NCBI GenBank assembly: GCA_945901935.1
Contig: CAMDLX010000011.1
Coordinates: 1-39,811 of the forward strand
Direction: 5' to 3'
Source of the DNA: Bifidobacterium breve
Lineage (GTDB): Bacteria; Actinomycetota; Acidimicrobiia; Acidimicrobiales; Microtrichaceae
Length of the DNA stretch: 39,811 nt
Shown here: positions 1-8,483 of the stretch, piece after piece
Layout: each line of letters opens with the position of its first letter
Numbering within the stretch: position 1 is the first letter of the stretch
Notes under the pieces: model-generated
The model's database searches: none
Told to the model about the DNA's origin: nothing
What the model saw: only the letters and a program-made list of their open reading frames with translations
Position numbers and translations under genes: made by a program

Positions 1-803
1 GTGGTGAGGATGTCGACAAACTGAGAGACCGACTTCTGATTCTCTCTCGTAAATTTCTCACCGGTGACCACTTGGGTATCGGGTAGCGCAGCGGCAAGGC
101 CAGTAGCCAAAACCTCTTGGCTTGTTCCTTCTTGAGCGGCAACTGCGATGTAATTGAACTGTGCTGGCAGTTGGGCAAGGCGTTGCGCTGTTGGCGTAGT
201 AAAGAACATCATCTTGGCCCCACCAGCCAGATTGCCGTCTTCACCTAGGCCCATAAGCCCAACCAGTTTGAACTTCTCGCTACCCGCCTGAGCAGAGACG
301 GTTACCTGATCGCCAACTTTGTATCCGGCATCTTTGGCCGAGGTGAAGTCAAGAACCATTTCGGTTGTTTCAGTTGGTTTGCGACCCTCAGTGAGCTTGC
401 CCACTTGTAGCTGTGGGTCATCGAGCCAGTTGTAGACCAAGGTTGGTGGACCAAAGTTGGAGCCAACGATCTTGCCCTTGGTGCTGACTAGCTGTGCTGA
501 GGTGGTTTCCACCACACCCAAAGCCTTGCGAACTCCACTGACCTCATCAACTTGGATAACGAGTGCTTCAGGAACAGGTGAGCGGATTTCTTGGCCAAAG
601 CCCAAGTCTTGTTTCTCAGGTGAGCGAACCACAGCGTCAACGCCTTCATAGGAAGTGCCAATCAGAGATTCAATTGATTGCTTGAGCACACCCGAAAGCA
701 CTTGGGTACCTGTCAAGAACGCGATTCCCAGAATGATTGCTAAGCCGGTGGTAACAAGTCGGCGCTTGCGCGCAAGGATGTCTTTGAGGGCAACCCTAAA
801 CAT
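1..803 (-). CDS. ABC transporter permease, FtsX/MacB-like (partial, C-terminus beyond left edge)
   Basis: Minus-strand frame opening at ATG 803 reads MFRVALKDILARKRRLVTTGLAIILGIAFLTGT..., typical of the FtsX-type permease N-terminus, next to a LolD-type ATPase. Not in the ORF track because it has no stop inside the window. Confidence 0.85.
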   Translation of the reverse strand, partial: MFRVALKDILARKRRLVTTGLAIILGIAFLTGTQVLSGVLKQSIESLIGTSYEGVDAVVRSPEKQDLGFGQEIRSPVPEALVIQVDEVSGVRKALGVVETTSAQLVSTKGKIVGSNFGPPTLVYNWLDDPQLQVGKLTEGRKPTETTEMVLDFTSAKDAGYKVGDQVTVSAQAGSEKFKLVGLMGLGEDGNLAGGAKMMFFTTPTAQRLAQLPAQFNYIAVAAQEGTSQEVLATGLAAALPDTQVVTGEKFTRENQKSVSQFVDILT

Positions 804-809
804 GGGTGC

Positions 810-1553
810 TCAATCTCCGAGTTGTTTCATCAGATCGAGCACCCGGTCGGCCGTGGGTTCGATCATCTCATCGCGAATTTTTCCGTCAGCAAGAAAGATC
901 ACGCGGTCTGAGTGTGCAGCGGCGCTTGGATCATGGGTCACCATCACAATGGTCTGTCCTAAGTCAGCCACGGCATGGCGCATGAAGTCCAACAAGTCTG
1001 TTCCTGATTTTGAATCCAAGTTTCCGGTGGGCTCATCTGCGAACACGATCTGCGGCTGACTCGCAAGGGCACGAGCAACGGCAACTCGCTGCTGCTGGCC
1101 ACCAGAAAGCTCGCTGGGGCGATGGTCAAGGCGTGGTCGGAGCCCCACAGTATCGATCACCGTATCCATCCATTGCTTATCGGGCTTTCGGCCAGCCAAG
1201 TCCATAGGCAACGTGATGTTCTCGAGTGCAGACAGGGTAGGAATCAGGTTGAAGGCCTGAAACACAAAGCCAATCTTGTCTCGGCGTAACTCCGTAAGTT
1301 GACTCTCGCTCAGGTCGTCAAGGTACGTGTCACCGATAAAGACCCGGCCAGAACTCAAGCGGTCGAGTCCAGCGAGGCAGTGCATCAACGTGGACTTGCC
1401 TGATCCAGACGGTCCCATGATCGCAGTGAAGCGGCTCTGTTCAAAGCTGACGGTGACTCCATCGAGGGCGCGAATCTCGGTATCGCCGTCGCCATAGATT
1501 TTGCTGGCCTCGATAGATCCTGCTGCGGCAGTTTCGGTCGCTGTTGAACTCAT
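810..1553 (-). CDS. ABC transporter ATP-binding protein (LolD/MacB type)
   Basis: Walker A GPSGSGKST, signature LSGGQQQRVAVARAL, Walker B IVFADEPTGNLDSKSG. Confidence 0.95.
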   Translation of the reverse strand: MSSTATETAAAGSIEASKIYGDGDTEIRALDGVTVSFEQSRFTAIMGPSGSGKSTLMHCLAGLDRLSSGRVFIGDTYLDDLSESQLTELRRDKIGFVFQAFNLIPTLSALENITLPMDLAGRKPDKQWMDTVIDTVGLRPRLDHRPSELSGGQQQRVAVARALASQPQIVFADEPTGNLDSKSGTDLLDFMRHAVADLGQTIVMVTHDPSAAAHSDRVIFLADGKIRDEMIEPTADRVLDLMKQLGD

Positions 1554-1601
1554 GGTGAGTAGCCCTTCGGGTTCGGACGGGCGGAGCCGCCCTGATGAAT
1601 G

Positions 1602-1625
1602 AGAACGTGCATCAGAACGTGCATC
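1602..1625. repeat. 12-bp perfect tandem duplication
   Basis: agaacgtgcatc agaacgtgcatc, between the GT2 stop and the ABC ATPase start. Confidence 0.9.
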
Positions 1626-1689
1626 AGGGGGTACGCCAGAAAGCCCCGATTGTAGTTCGCTGGGTACCGAAGCCCCGGCGCGGCCTTGT

Positions 1690-2859
1690 CTAGGCAGCGC
1701 TGGCGGCCTGAGCGAACAAATCGGGACTGCTCAGCAGTGAGGCTTCCTCGGAAAGCACAGGCACGCTTGATTCTGCAGAATGCTCAGGGGTTGGCTGCCA
1801 AATCCGATTCGAAATTGGTGAAATGCAGGAGGCAGCCCAACGCGTCCAATGCTTGGCTACCTCGGGTGAAGCCTGCCTAGCTAGTTTGAACATAGAACGC
1901 GCTTGGGTGTGCTGTCGCAACCTGGCGGCTGCTATTCCGCCGATGGTTGCATAGCGGGAGAGCAACATCGCATCCGGAATCGGCGTGCGCGCCATTGCGT
2001 CGAGAGCCTGCAATGCCCAACTTAAGCGGAGTGCATCACCATCTGCGCAGGGCCCATCTGGTGCTTCGTTCCACCTGACCAAGGGCTCCGGGGTGTAGCT
2101 GATGATGTGGCCATCCTCAATCACTGCGGCTGCAAGTCGTTGGCCGATTTCGAGCAGGCTCAAAGCCGGAACTGCTTCTGGCTCTTGCCGGCTAGCTAGA
2201 TCAAAACTGTCTGGGCTAAAGCAGTGCGCTCCTGCTTGAGCGGGATCTTCATCGCCAAGATTCCCAACTCCGGCTGACGTCACAGTGGACACCAGCAGGT
2301 GAGAAGAGTTCTGCTGGCTAAGGGGCCGAAAGGCACCAACTTGTTCGAGACGTTCGCGACTTGCAGCGAATGTTCCTGACCGGAAGCAGGCCTTGTACCC
2401 GTGATCTACGGGGTGATGCCACTTGCTAGCGGGGTCCACTGGCTGGGGTGAGAGGAGTACTGGTCGAAAGGTGCTCTGAGTGCCGTCGCGGTAGAACTGT
2501 TCTCCTCCGCAACTCACCAACTCGGCCTGCGTGGAATCAATGAGTCGACCCAGACGGGCCAGCCAAGCCGGGGCAACCTCGTCATCAGGGTCTAGGAACA
2601 AAACCCAGCTTCCTCGGGCTTGTTGCATGCCAGCGGAGCGAGCGGCTTCTAGGCCTTGCTGTTCTTGTCGAAAAATTCGGACTCGTTTATCGGCAACTGC
2701 GCGAGCGGCGGCGACGCTGTCGTCGGTTGATCCGTCATCCACCAGAATGAGTTCCAGATCAGCAAATGTCTGTGCGACAACACTTGCGATGGCGCGGCCA
2801 ACTACATCGGCTCGATTTTGTACAGGAATCACCACAGTGAAGCGGGGATGCACACCCAT
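1690..2859 (-). CDS. Glycosyltransferase family 2
   Basis: N-terminal FTVVIPVQNRADVVGRAIASVVAQTFADLELILVDDGSTDDS (GT-A fold, DDGSTD motif). Confidence 0.9.
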   Translation of the reverse strand: MGVHPRFTVVIPVQNRADVVGRAIASVVAQTFADLELILVDDGSTDDSVAAARAVADKRVRIFRQEQQGLEAARSAGMQQARGSWVLFLDPDDEVAPAWLARLGRLIDSTQAELVSCGGEQFYRDGTQSTFRPVLLSPQPVDPASKWHHPVDHGYKACFRSGTFAASRERLEQVGAFRPLSQQNSSHLLVSTVTSAGVGNLGDEDPAQAGAHCFSPDSFDLASRQEPEAVPALSLLEIGQRLAAAVIEDGHIISYTPEPLVRWNEAPDGPCADGDALRLSWALQALDAMARTPIPDAMLLSRYATIGGIAAARLRQHTQARSMFKLARQASPEVAKHWTRWAASCISPISNRIWQPTPEHSAESSVPVLSEEASLLSSPDLFAQAASAA

Positions 2860-2919
2860 AGTGTCGATCAGATAAGGGCCGATGTGGCGGATACTGGGTT
2901 GCGGATACGGGGGTGACCG

Positions 2920-4677
2920 TTAGCGGGGAGCCTGCATGCGGTACACGCTCAGGTTGCCGCTCTGTGCCAACTCCGTGAGCGTAAGCCGAGTCTGCAGTTG
3001 CTGCAGCGTCCACAAGTGTCCGTAGACCGGAGGCTCATCAATCCAGATCAAGCATGACTCAGTGCTGTCCAGCGTTGCAGTGATTTCTTCGAGGTCCGGA
3101 ATCTGTTCGCTTGATTCCAATGCGCGCCGCTGTGGACTCCATTGAGGTCCGTAGTTGGGGTACAGGCCGTTGGGAAGATTGGAATACAGCTTGCAGTTCG
3201 CTGGTAGCGCCTCGAGCGCTGGATTGGCGCGAATCTGTTTGAATACATCTGCCTCGTAGTTGCCAATGAAGTACGGGTGGCCAGCAGCGAAGGCAATCAT
3301 GGCGACGAAGCCAGCAGCAATATTCGCCGCAGCCCAGACATGAGCACCGCCGTAGCCCAGTTTGAACCAGCCGGTCTTGCTCAGTTCTCCCGCATCAGTG
3401 CTGGCTTCTGTATCTGTGCTGGCTTCTGTATCTGTGCTGGCTCCCGTATCTGTGCTGTTCAGTCGCGGTAGGCGGTCGATGAGTGCAAGCGCCAGAAACA
3501 TGAGTGGAAAGTACGCCGGGTACAGCAGCCGCAGATCTAATTGATTGAGTGCAGTCGTGGTTCGCACATAGAGCATGTAGGTCATATACAGGATCGGGAA
3601 GAACAACAGCAGCCCCAGAGTGGTACCGGGAATTTTGATGAGCCGGTGAAAGATCTGTCCGGTGCGAAGTGGTGCCGGTGTTGACTGTCCTGGTCTAGGT
3701 ACTTGCAGAATTCGCCAAACGAGGTACAGGCCAACGGCTAGAACGCTCAGACCAATTGCTGCCCAAATCTTGGTCAGTCCGTTGCCAAGGCCGGGTAGCA
3801 AGAACCGGCCAAGGGTGGCAGCAATATCAAAACCGTTATCTACTAATCCTCGGGCCGATGGGTGACGTTCCCCAGTGAAGGTTCCATCAATGGAGTAGTT
3901 ACGCGCCATCCATAAACCTGGTGCGATGATCGAGACAACCCCATAGATGGCTCCGTTGCGAACTCTCATGAGCCAACTGCGGTTCTGGTCAAGCAGCAGC
4001 CAGAGTCCGCCGAAAGCAATCAGGACCAAGCCGATATATCGCAGGCCGAATCCAACCCAGACCAAGAGCCCCGACAAAGCGAGTGTGGCAAGTGATCCCG
4101 TGCGCCTAAAACGCATCAGCGTCAGCATCCAGGTCATGACCAGAAGTGCAAAGGCCATATCGGTCATCAGAACATGGCCGAGGCCGATGGTTGACGGACC
4201 GAAAGCCAAGACCAGCGTTCCCAGTAGAACTAAGCGCGCATTGCTCACGAACAGGCGCAGCAGGCGGTTGCCAACAACAACCACTGCGGCCGCAACTACA
4301 GCATTGAGCAGGATTACTGCACCCATCGTGTTGAGCGGGGTGACCCAGGCAACCCCGGCCATCAATGTTGACCAGATTGGCGGCCAAATAGTGACCGGCC
4401 GCTCCAAGAAGTAGCCGTATCCCTGCCCGTTGAGCAGCGAGTCTGCAATTGCTCGGTATCCAACCCCATCGTCACCAGACGCGATGCCAGAGATGTTAGA
4501 GATCAACACCGCTAGGGCAGAACAAATTGCGAGTATCAACACATATGGGTAGTTGCCAGCAGCAGAGCCAGAGGAATCTGCTGCTGGTTTGGTACTCGCA
4601 ATTGCCCCGTTCACTACCGCACTGTTTAGTCGGTCGGTGCGGGAACTAGGCGGAGGTAGGGCTTCACTGCGTTCCAT
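2920..4677 (-). CDS. Polytopic membrane protein, glycosyltransferase 39/GT-C-like
   Basis: Many TM segments; N-terminal extracytoplasmic-loop pattern SGDDGVGYRAIADSLLNGQGYGYF...PPIWSTLMA. Annotated start overlaps the peroxiredoxin 3' end by about 52 bp, so a downstream start is possible. Confidence 0.7.
   Translation of the reverse strand: MERSEALPPPSSRTDRLNSAVVNGAIASTKPAADSSGSAAGNYPYVLILAICSALAVLISNISGIASGDDGVGYRAIADSLLNGQGYGYFLERPVTIWPPIWSTLMAGVAWVTPLNTMGAVILLNAVVAAAVVVVGNRLLRLFVSNARLVLLGTLVLAFGPSTIGLGHVLMTDMAFALLVMTWMLTLMRFRRTGSLATLALSGLLVWVGFGLRYIGLVLIAFGGLWLLLDQNRSWLMRVRNGAIYGVVSIIAPGLWMARNYSIDGTFTGERHPSARGLVDNGFDIAATLGRFLLPGLGNGLTKIWAAIGLSVLAVGLYLVWRILQVPRPGQSTPAPLRTGQIFHRLIKIPGTTLGLLLFFPILYMTYMLYVRTTTALNQLDLRLLYPAYFPLMFLALALIDRLPRLNSTDTGASTDTEASTDTEASTDAGELSKTGWFKLGYGGAHVWAAANIAAGFVAMIAFAAGHPYFIGNYEADVFKQIRANPALEALPANCKLYSNLPNGLYPNYGPQWSPQRRALESSEQIPDLEEITATLDSTESCLIWIDEPPVYGHLWTLQQLQTRLTLTELAQSGNLSVYRMQAPR
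3399..3452. repeat. 18-bp x3 tandem repeat in the GT-C-like CDS, encoding (TEASTD)n
   Basis: gtgctggcttctgtatct / gtgctggcttctgtatct / gtgctggctcccgtatct. Confidence 0.93.
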
Positions 4678-5261
4678 CCACCTGGATACTGCAGCTTTGC
4701 GTCCTCGTCGCTCACGGCACCAGCGATGATGACATCCTCGCCATGCTTCCAGTTCACTGGAGTTGCGACCTTGTGTTTTGCGGTCAGTTGAAGGGAGTCA
4801 ACCACTCGAAGAATCTCGTCAAAGTTGCGGCCAGTTGATGCTGGGTACGTGATGATCAGCTTGACCTTGTTGTCTGGACCAATAACGAACACTGAGCGGA
4901 CGGTCAGAGTGTCGCTGGCATTCGGGTGAATCAGGTCGTACAGGTCCGAGACCTTGCGGTCAGTATCGGCAATGATCGGAAAGTTCACTGCGGAGCCCTG
5001 AGTCTCTTCAATGTCAGCTGACCATGCAGCGTGATTCGTGAGTTCATCAACGGACAGTCCCACTACCTTGACGTTGCGCTTGTCCCATTCGGGCTTCAGG
5101 CGAGCAACGGCTCCAAGTTCGGTGGTGCACACAGGGGTGAAATCCTTGGGGTGAGAGAACAGGATCGCCCAGCTATCGCCCTTCCAATCGTACAAGTCGA
5201 TCTCGCCATCGGTAGTAGCGGCGGTGAAATTGGGTGCGGTATCGCCGAGTTGAAGAGCCAT
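4626..5261 (-). CDS. 1-Cys peroxiredoxin (Prx6/AhpC-TSA family)
   Basis: MALQLGDTAPNFTAATTDGEIDLYDWKGDSWAILFSHPKDFTPVCTTELGAVARL with PVCTTE peroxidatic motif. Start moved from 5393 to MALQLG at 5261. Confidence 0.95.
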   Translation of the reverse strand: MALQLGDTAPNFTAATTDGEIDLYDWKGDSWAILFSHPKDFTPVCTTELGAVARLKPEWDKRNVKVVGLSVDELTNHAAWSADIEETQGSAVNFPIIADTDRKVSDLYDLIHPNASDTLTVRSVFVIGPDNKVKLIITYPASTGRNFDEILRVVDSLQLTAKHKVATPVNWKHGEDVIIAGAVSDEDAKLQYPGGWNAVKPYLRLVPAPTD

Positions 5262-5398
5262 GTCTTGGGCCAGCTTTCTATGGGTGTTCGGGGGATGCAT
5301 CCAGAGGGATGTATTCCTGACCAACCTAGTCGGGTTTATGGAAAAGTCAATACTGGCTTGCCATTCTGAGAAAGTGCAAACTTTTGCTAGCAAAGGCG

Positions 5399-5444
5399 TT
5401 GACAGAGTGAGCAGTGCTAACTACAGTTAGCAGAGCAGTTAGCA
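5399..5444 (+). promoter_or_regulatory. Sigma70-type promoter with operator-like palindrome
   Basis: TTGACA (5399-5404), 17-nt spacer, TACAGT (5422-5427); perfect 8-2-8 palindrome TGCTAACT-AC-AGTTAGCA (5415-5432) covers the -10; extra half-site AGTTAGCA at 5437-5444. Confidence 0.75.
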
Positions 5445-5484
5445 GAACCCCAACAAGAAATACCCCCAAGAAGAAGGAGATCAA

Positions 5485-5805
5485 ATGACTACCGTGATTA
5501 CACGCATGACAGAGGTTCAGGATCAGGTCATCAAGGCCATCAACAGTGTGAACGAACCACTCACTGACGCAATTGCAACCGCCGTCAACTTTGTGGTTGA
5601 GAACGTCCCGCAGATTCCTGCAGTTCCGTTCGCCGAGAAGTTCCCTACCCCCAAAGACTTGATCAACAACCAAGCCAAGTTTGCATCCAAGCTTGTAACC
5701 ACCAACAAAGCAGTGGCACTCAGCGCAGCAAATGCAGCACAGCCACTGACCGATCAGTTGCTTGACCGCAAGTCCGGTCCAGTGCGCACCAAGGCTGCAG
5801 CCTGA
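5485..5805 (+). CDS. Small phasin-like / lipid- or PHA-granule-associated-like protein
   Basis: 106 aa, strong SD (agaaggaga) 5 nt upstream of ATG; amphipathic helical sequence with FPTPKDLINNQAKFASKLVTTNKAVALSAANAA resembling actinobacterial phasin-like proteins (recalled, not searched). Confidence 0.7.
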   Translation: MTTVITRMTEVQDQVIKAINSVNEPLTDAIATAVNFVVENVPQIPAVPFAEKFPTPKDLINNQAKFASKLVTTNKAVALSAANAAQPLTDQLLDRKSGPVRTKAAA

Positions 5806-5904
5806 GCCGTAGTCGGCCCAGACTTAATTAGCCCTGACTCAATCAGCAGCCCTGACTCGTTCAGCGGTGTTGATGAAGTCAGCAGCGTTGATTCAGCAAG
5901 CAAC
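5806..5904 (+). repeat. In-frame post-stop open region with degenerate 18-nt repeats (SPDSIS/SPDSFS/GVDEVS/SVDSAS)
   Basis: Reading on through TGA 5803-5805 gives AVVGPDLISPDSISSPDSFSGVDEVSSVDSASN then TGA 5905-5907. Confidence 0.6.
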
Positions 5905-5915
5905 TGAATAACTAG

Positions 5916-5953
5916 CGAAGTGAACGGCGCAGACTCTGTGGCCGTTCGTTTCG
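5916..5953 (+). terminator. Stem-loop downstream of the phasin-like gene
   Basis: CGAAGTGAACGGC / GCCGTTCGTTTCG, 11 of 13 Watson-Crick pairs, 12-nt loop; no clear U-tract. Confidence 0.5.
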
Positions 5954-6005
5954 CGTCTGGGGCCGGGTTATTGGGTTGGGCCTGTCATCCGTTTCACGGT
6001 TCGGC

Positions 6006-7154
6006 TCACTTAGAGATTCGTGCGAAACGTTCTTTGTATTTGAGCGCTGGAGTCTCGACGTAATTCCATGACAGCACCGAGACTCCGATGGTCACGGCAA
6101 ATGCAATCGGAAAGGTGACTAACAGAGCCAACTTGGGGCGGCCTACAAACACATTCTCAAAAAAGCTCAGGATGACAAAGTAAATCAACAGGTGCCAGAT
6201 GTAGATGCCGTAGGAGCGCTTGCCAAACCATCTACAGATTGGCAGAGCAAGCAGGGATGCAAACTTGGCCTCCGGCCGCCGGACAAGATCGAGAATCCAG
6301 AGCGCCATGGCAATCACGGTCAAGTTGTAGAACAAACTGACAAACGGGGCGAAGGGCGTGAACCCGCCAAGGCAGAGCGTCATTGCAAACATCACCAGGG
6401 CGATATTGCCTCCGATGGGCAAAAAGCGTTGCAGGGCTGCCGAGTTCTTTGCGGGGTCAAGGCGAAAGATCATGGCTACAAGACAGCCCAAAACCAGTGA
6501 GTCTGGTCGCAGAATCGAGAATCCGAAGATGAAAGATTCCAAGGTCTTCCCTCCGAGTTCGGGGGTAAGAGTCATGCGTAGTACGGGCATGATGATGACC
6601 ACTGCAAACATGCCAACGAGTAAGGCATTCATCCGGCGGGCCTTGCCTGCCTTCATTGCGCCAATCAACAACAGTGGCCAGACAAAATAGAACTGCTCCT
6701 CAAGAGAGAGCGTCCAAAGTTGCACCAGTGCTTGGCCCTCGACGCCGACCCAAGCAATCCAGAAGTCGTAGACGTAGAACGCTGCGGCTAAGAACTCGAT
6801 GACGTACTGCTCCCGTTCGGCACCACCGAAGAGCAGGGCGAATACCAGAAACACTGCTAGCAGGGTGTACACCGCGGGGAACAGCCTAAAGACTCGCCGC
6901 AGGTAGAAGTCGCGTAGCGAGATTGCCCCGCGAGCGGCCCGTTCTTCGAACATCAGCGTGGTAATCAAAAATCCCGAGAGCATGAAGAACATGTCCACCA
7001 AAATGGGTGCGCCGTCTAAGTATCTGCTGCCCATGAAGTGAAACGACATCACGAGCACCACGCTCACTCCACGCGCTCCATCAAGGGCGGGGTTCCAACC
7101 GAGTTTGCGCTCGGTGGGTCCTGCGAGCTTGGCCGTATAGCTGGTGTTGGTCAT
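6006..7154 (-). CDS. Acyltransferase 3 family (OafA/YrhL-like)
   Basis: LDGARGVSVVLVMSFHF, MLSGFLITTLMFEE, SLEEQFYFVWPLLL, KRSYGIYIWHLLIYF. Start set at MTNTSYTAKL. Confidence 0.92.
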   Translation of the reverse strand: MTNTSYTAKLAGPTERKLGWNPALDGARGVSVVLVMSFHFMGSRYLDGAPILVDMFFMLSGFLITTLMFEERAARGAISLRDFYLRRVFRLFPAVYTLLAVFLVFALLFGGAEREQYVIEFLAAAFYVYDFWIAWVGVEGQALVQLWTLSLEEQFYFVWPLLLIGAMKAGKARRMNALLVGMFAVVIIMPVLRMTLTPELGGKTLESFIFGFSILRPDSLVLGCLVAMIFRLDPAKNSAALQRFLPIGGNIALVMFAMTLCLGGFTPFAPFVSLFYNLTVIAMALWILDLVRRPEAKFASLLALPICRWFGKRSYGIYIWHLLIYFVILSFFENVFVGRPKLALLVTFPIAFAVTIGVSVLSWNYVETPALKYKERFARISK

Positions 7155-7164
7155 GTGGGAGTCG

Positions 7165-8394
7165 TCATGTGGGAGTTGGGCTTGTCGACTGGGGATCTTG
7201 TGGACGTTTGTAGCGCGTGTCTTTGATACGCAGGAATGGCTGCTCGATAAAGCGGTACGAGGCGATTCCTGCGAGCACGCCCAGAGCGGAGGCAATTAAA
7301 CCTAGGACTAGGCGCCTGGGTCCATAGACCCCGTCCATCAGAGCAAGGAACGGATACAGCACGGGAATATGCCACAAGTAAATCCCGTAGGAGCGCTGGC
7401 CTAACCATTGCAGATGGCGATGGGCGAGTCCCCGTGAGATGAGGCTTTCTTGGCGCAGGTACAAATCCAAAATAAGCGGTGCCAGCAAGAGTAAGCAGAC
7501 TTGGTACATCGGTCCGCCGAACAGTTCAAAGCCGGGGGCGCGGTCCCCAAGGACCATGAACCCCAAGAATCCAATCCATCCGATTGCTCCGCCTATGGCA
7601 ATCCAGCGTCGCCACTGCGCAGTAATCGGCCGAGGTATCGAGCGAACAAAGAAAGCCAGCAGGCAGCCGTACACGATCATGTCGGGCCGAGCCGAGGCCA
7701 AGCGGTAGACGATGCCCTGCCAGGTGGGGTCGTTTTCGTCAGCGAAGGTGACCCCATCTGGGCCAAGAATGACAATTTCTGATTGGAAGATCACACGTGT
7801 GCTCATGACGACCACGATGAACATGACCGACCCAATGATCAGCTTCAAGTCCGAACTGCGCCGCTTGAGGCGCATTGCTGCAAAGAAGATAAGTGGCCAG
7901 ATGAAGTAGAACTGTTCTTCTACGGTCAGGCTCCAGGTATGGCCAAGAACACCGTCAAGGGTTCCTGGCATAAAGGCCGCAACGATGTAGTAGCAGTAGG
8001 TAGCGGCAGCGAGTGGTTCGATCCACCATGTATTCAATTGCTCTTGGGCTGCGGGGACAAAGTTGATAGCGAAAATGATCATCAGGGTGGACACAAAGAT
8101 CATCAGGTACATCGCCGGGAACAAGCGCAGCGCTCGGCGCTGGTAGAACCGCCGCAAGTCGTTGGTCTCGGTGGCCTTGCGTTCGTCCATCAGCAACGTA
8201 GTAATGAGGAACCCGCTGGCAACAAAAAACCAGTCAATGATGATGGGGGAGCCCCGCAGAAAGTCAGTGACAAGTGCGTGATACAGCACTACCTGCAGCA
8301 CGAACAGGCCTCGAAAACCATCGAAGGCGGGGATGTGGCCGAGCTTGGGCCCGTCCACATTGATCAATCGGTTGTCGGTTACCCCCACAGACAA
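7165..8394 (-). CDS. Acyltransferase 3 family (OafA/YrhL-like), tandem paralog
   Basis: FDGFRGLFVLQVVLYHALV, ASGFLITTLLMDE, TVEEQFYFIWPLIFF, RSYGIYLWHIPVLYP. Confidence 0.93.
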   Translation of the reverse strand: MSVGVTDNRLINVDGPKLGHIPAFDGFRGLFVLQVVLYHALVTDFLRGSPIIIDWFFVASGFLITTLLMDERKATETNDLRRFYQRRALRLFPAMYLMIFVSTLMIIFAINFVPAAQEQLNTWWIEPLAAATYCYYIVAAFMPGTLDGVLGHTWSLTVEEQFYFIWPLIFFAAMRLKRRSSDLKLIIGSVMFIVVVMSTRVIFQSEIVILGPDGVTFADENDPTWQGIVYRLASARPDMIVYGCLLAFFVRSIPRPITAQWRRWIAIGGAIGWIGFLGFMVLGDRAPGFELFGGPMYQVCLLLLAPLILDLYLRQESLISRGLAHRHLQWLGQRSYGIYLWHIPVLYPFLALMDGVYGPRRLVLGLIASALGVLAGIASYRFIEQPFLRIKDTRYKRPQDPQSTSPTPT

Positions 8395-8483
8395 GTTCTG
8401 CCCCTCGGCTGATCAAGGTCCCTCAGCTGTTCAGGACCATGCAAATACTAAGGCTACGGCCGTAGAGCGAAGATGCAGCATGC

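Noticed and set aside
457-1207. Short plus-strand ORFs (64, 134, 65 aa) and similar ORFs antisense to long CDS throughout
   Set aside because: Shadow ORFs opposite well-supported genes (FtsX permease, LolD ATPase, etc.), with no recognisable motifs or RBS; expected in GC-rich DNA.
7783-8412. 209-aa plus-strand ORF
   Set aside because: Entirely antisense to the acyltransferase-3 gene 7165-8394; composition is His/Gln/Asp-rich as expected for an antisense frame.
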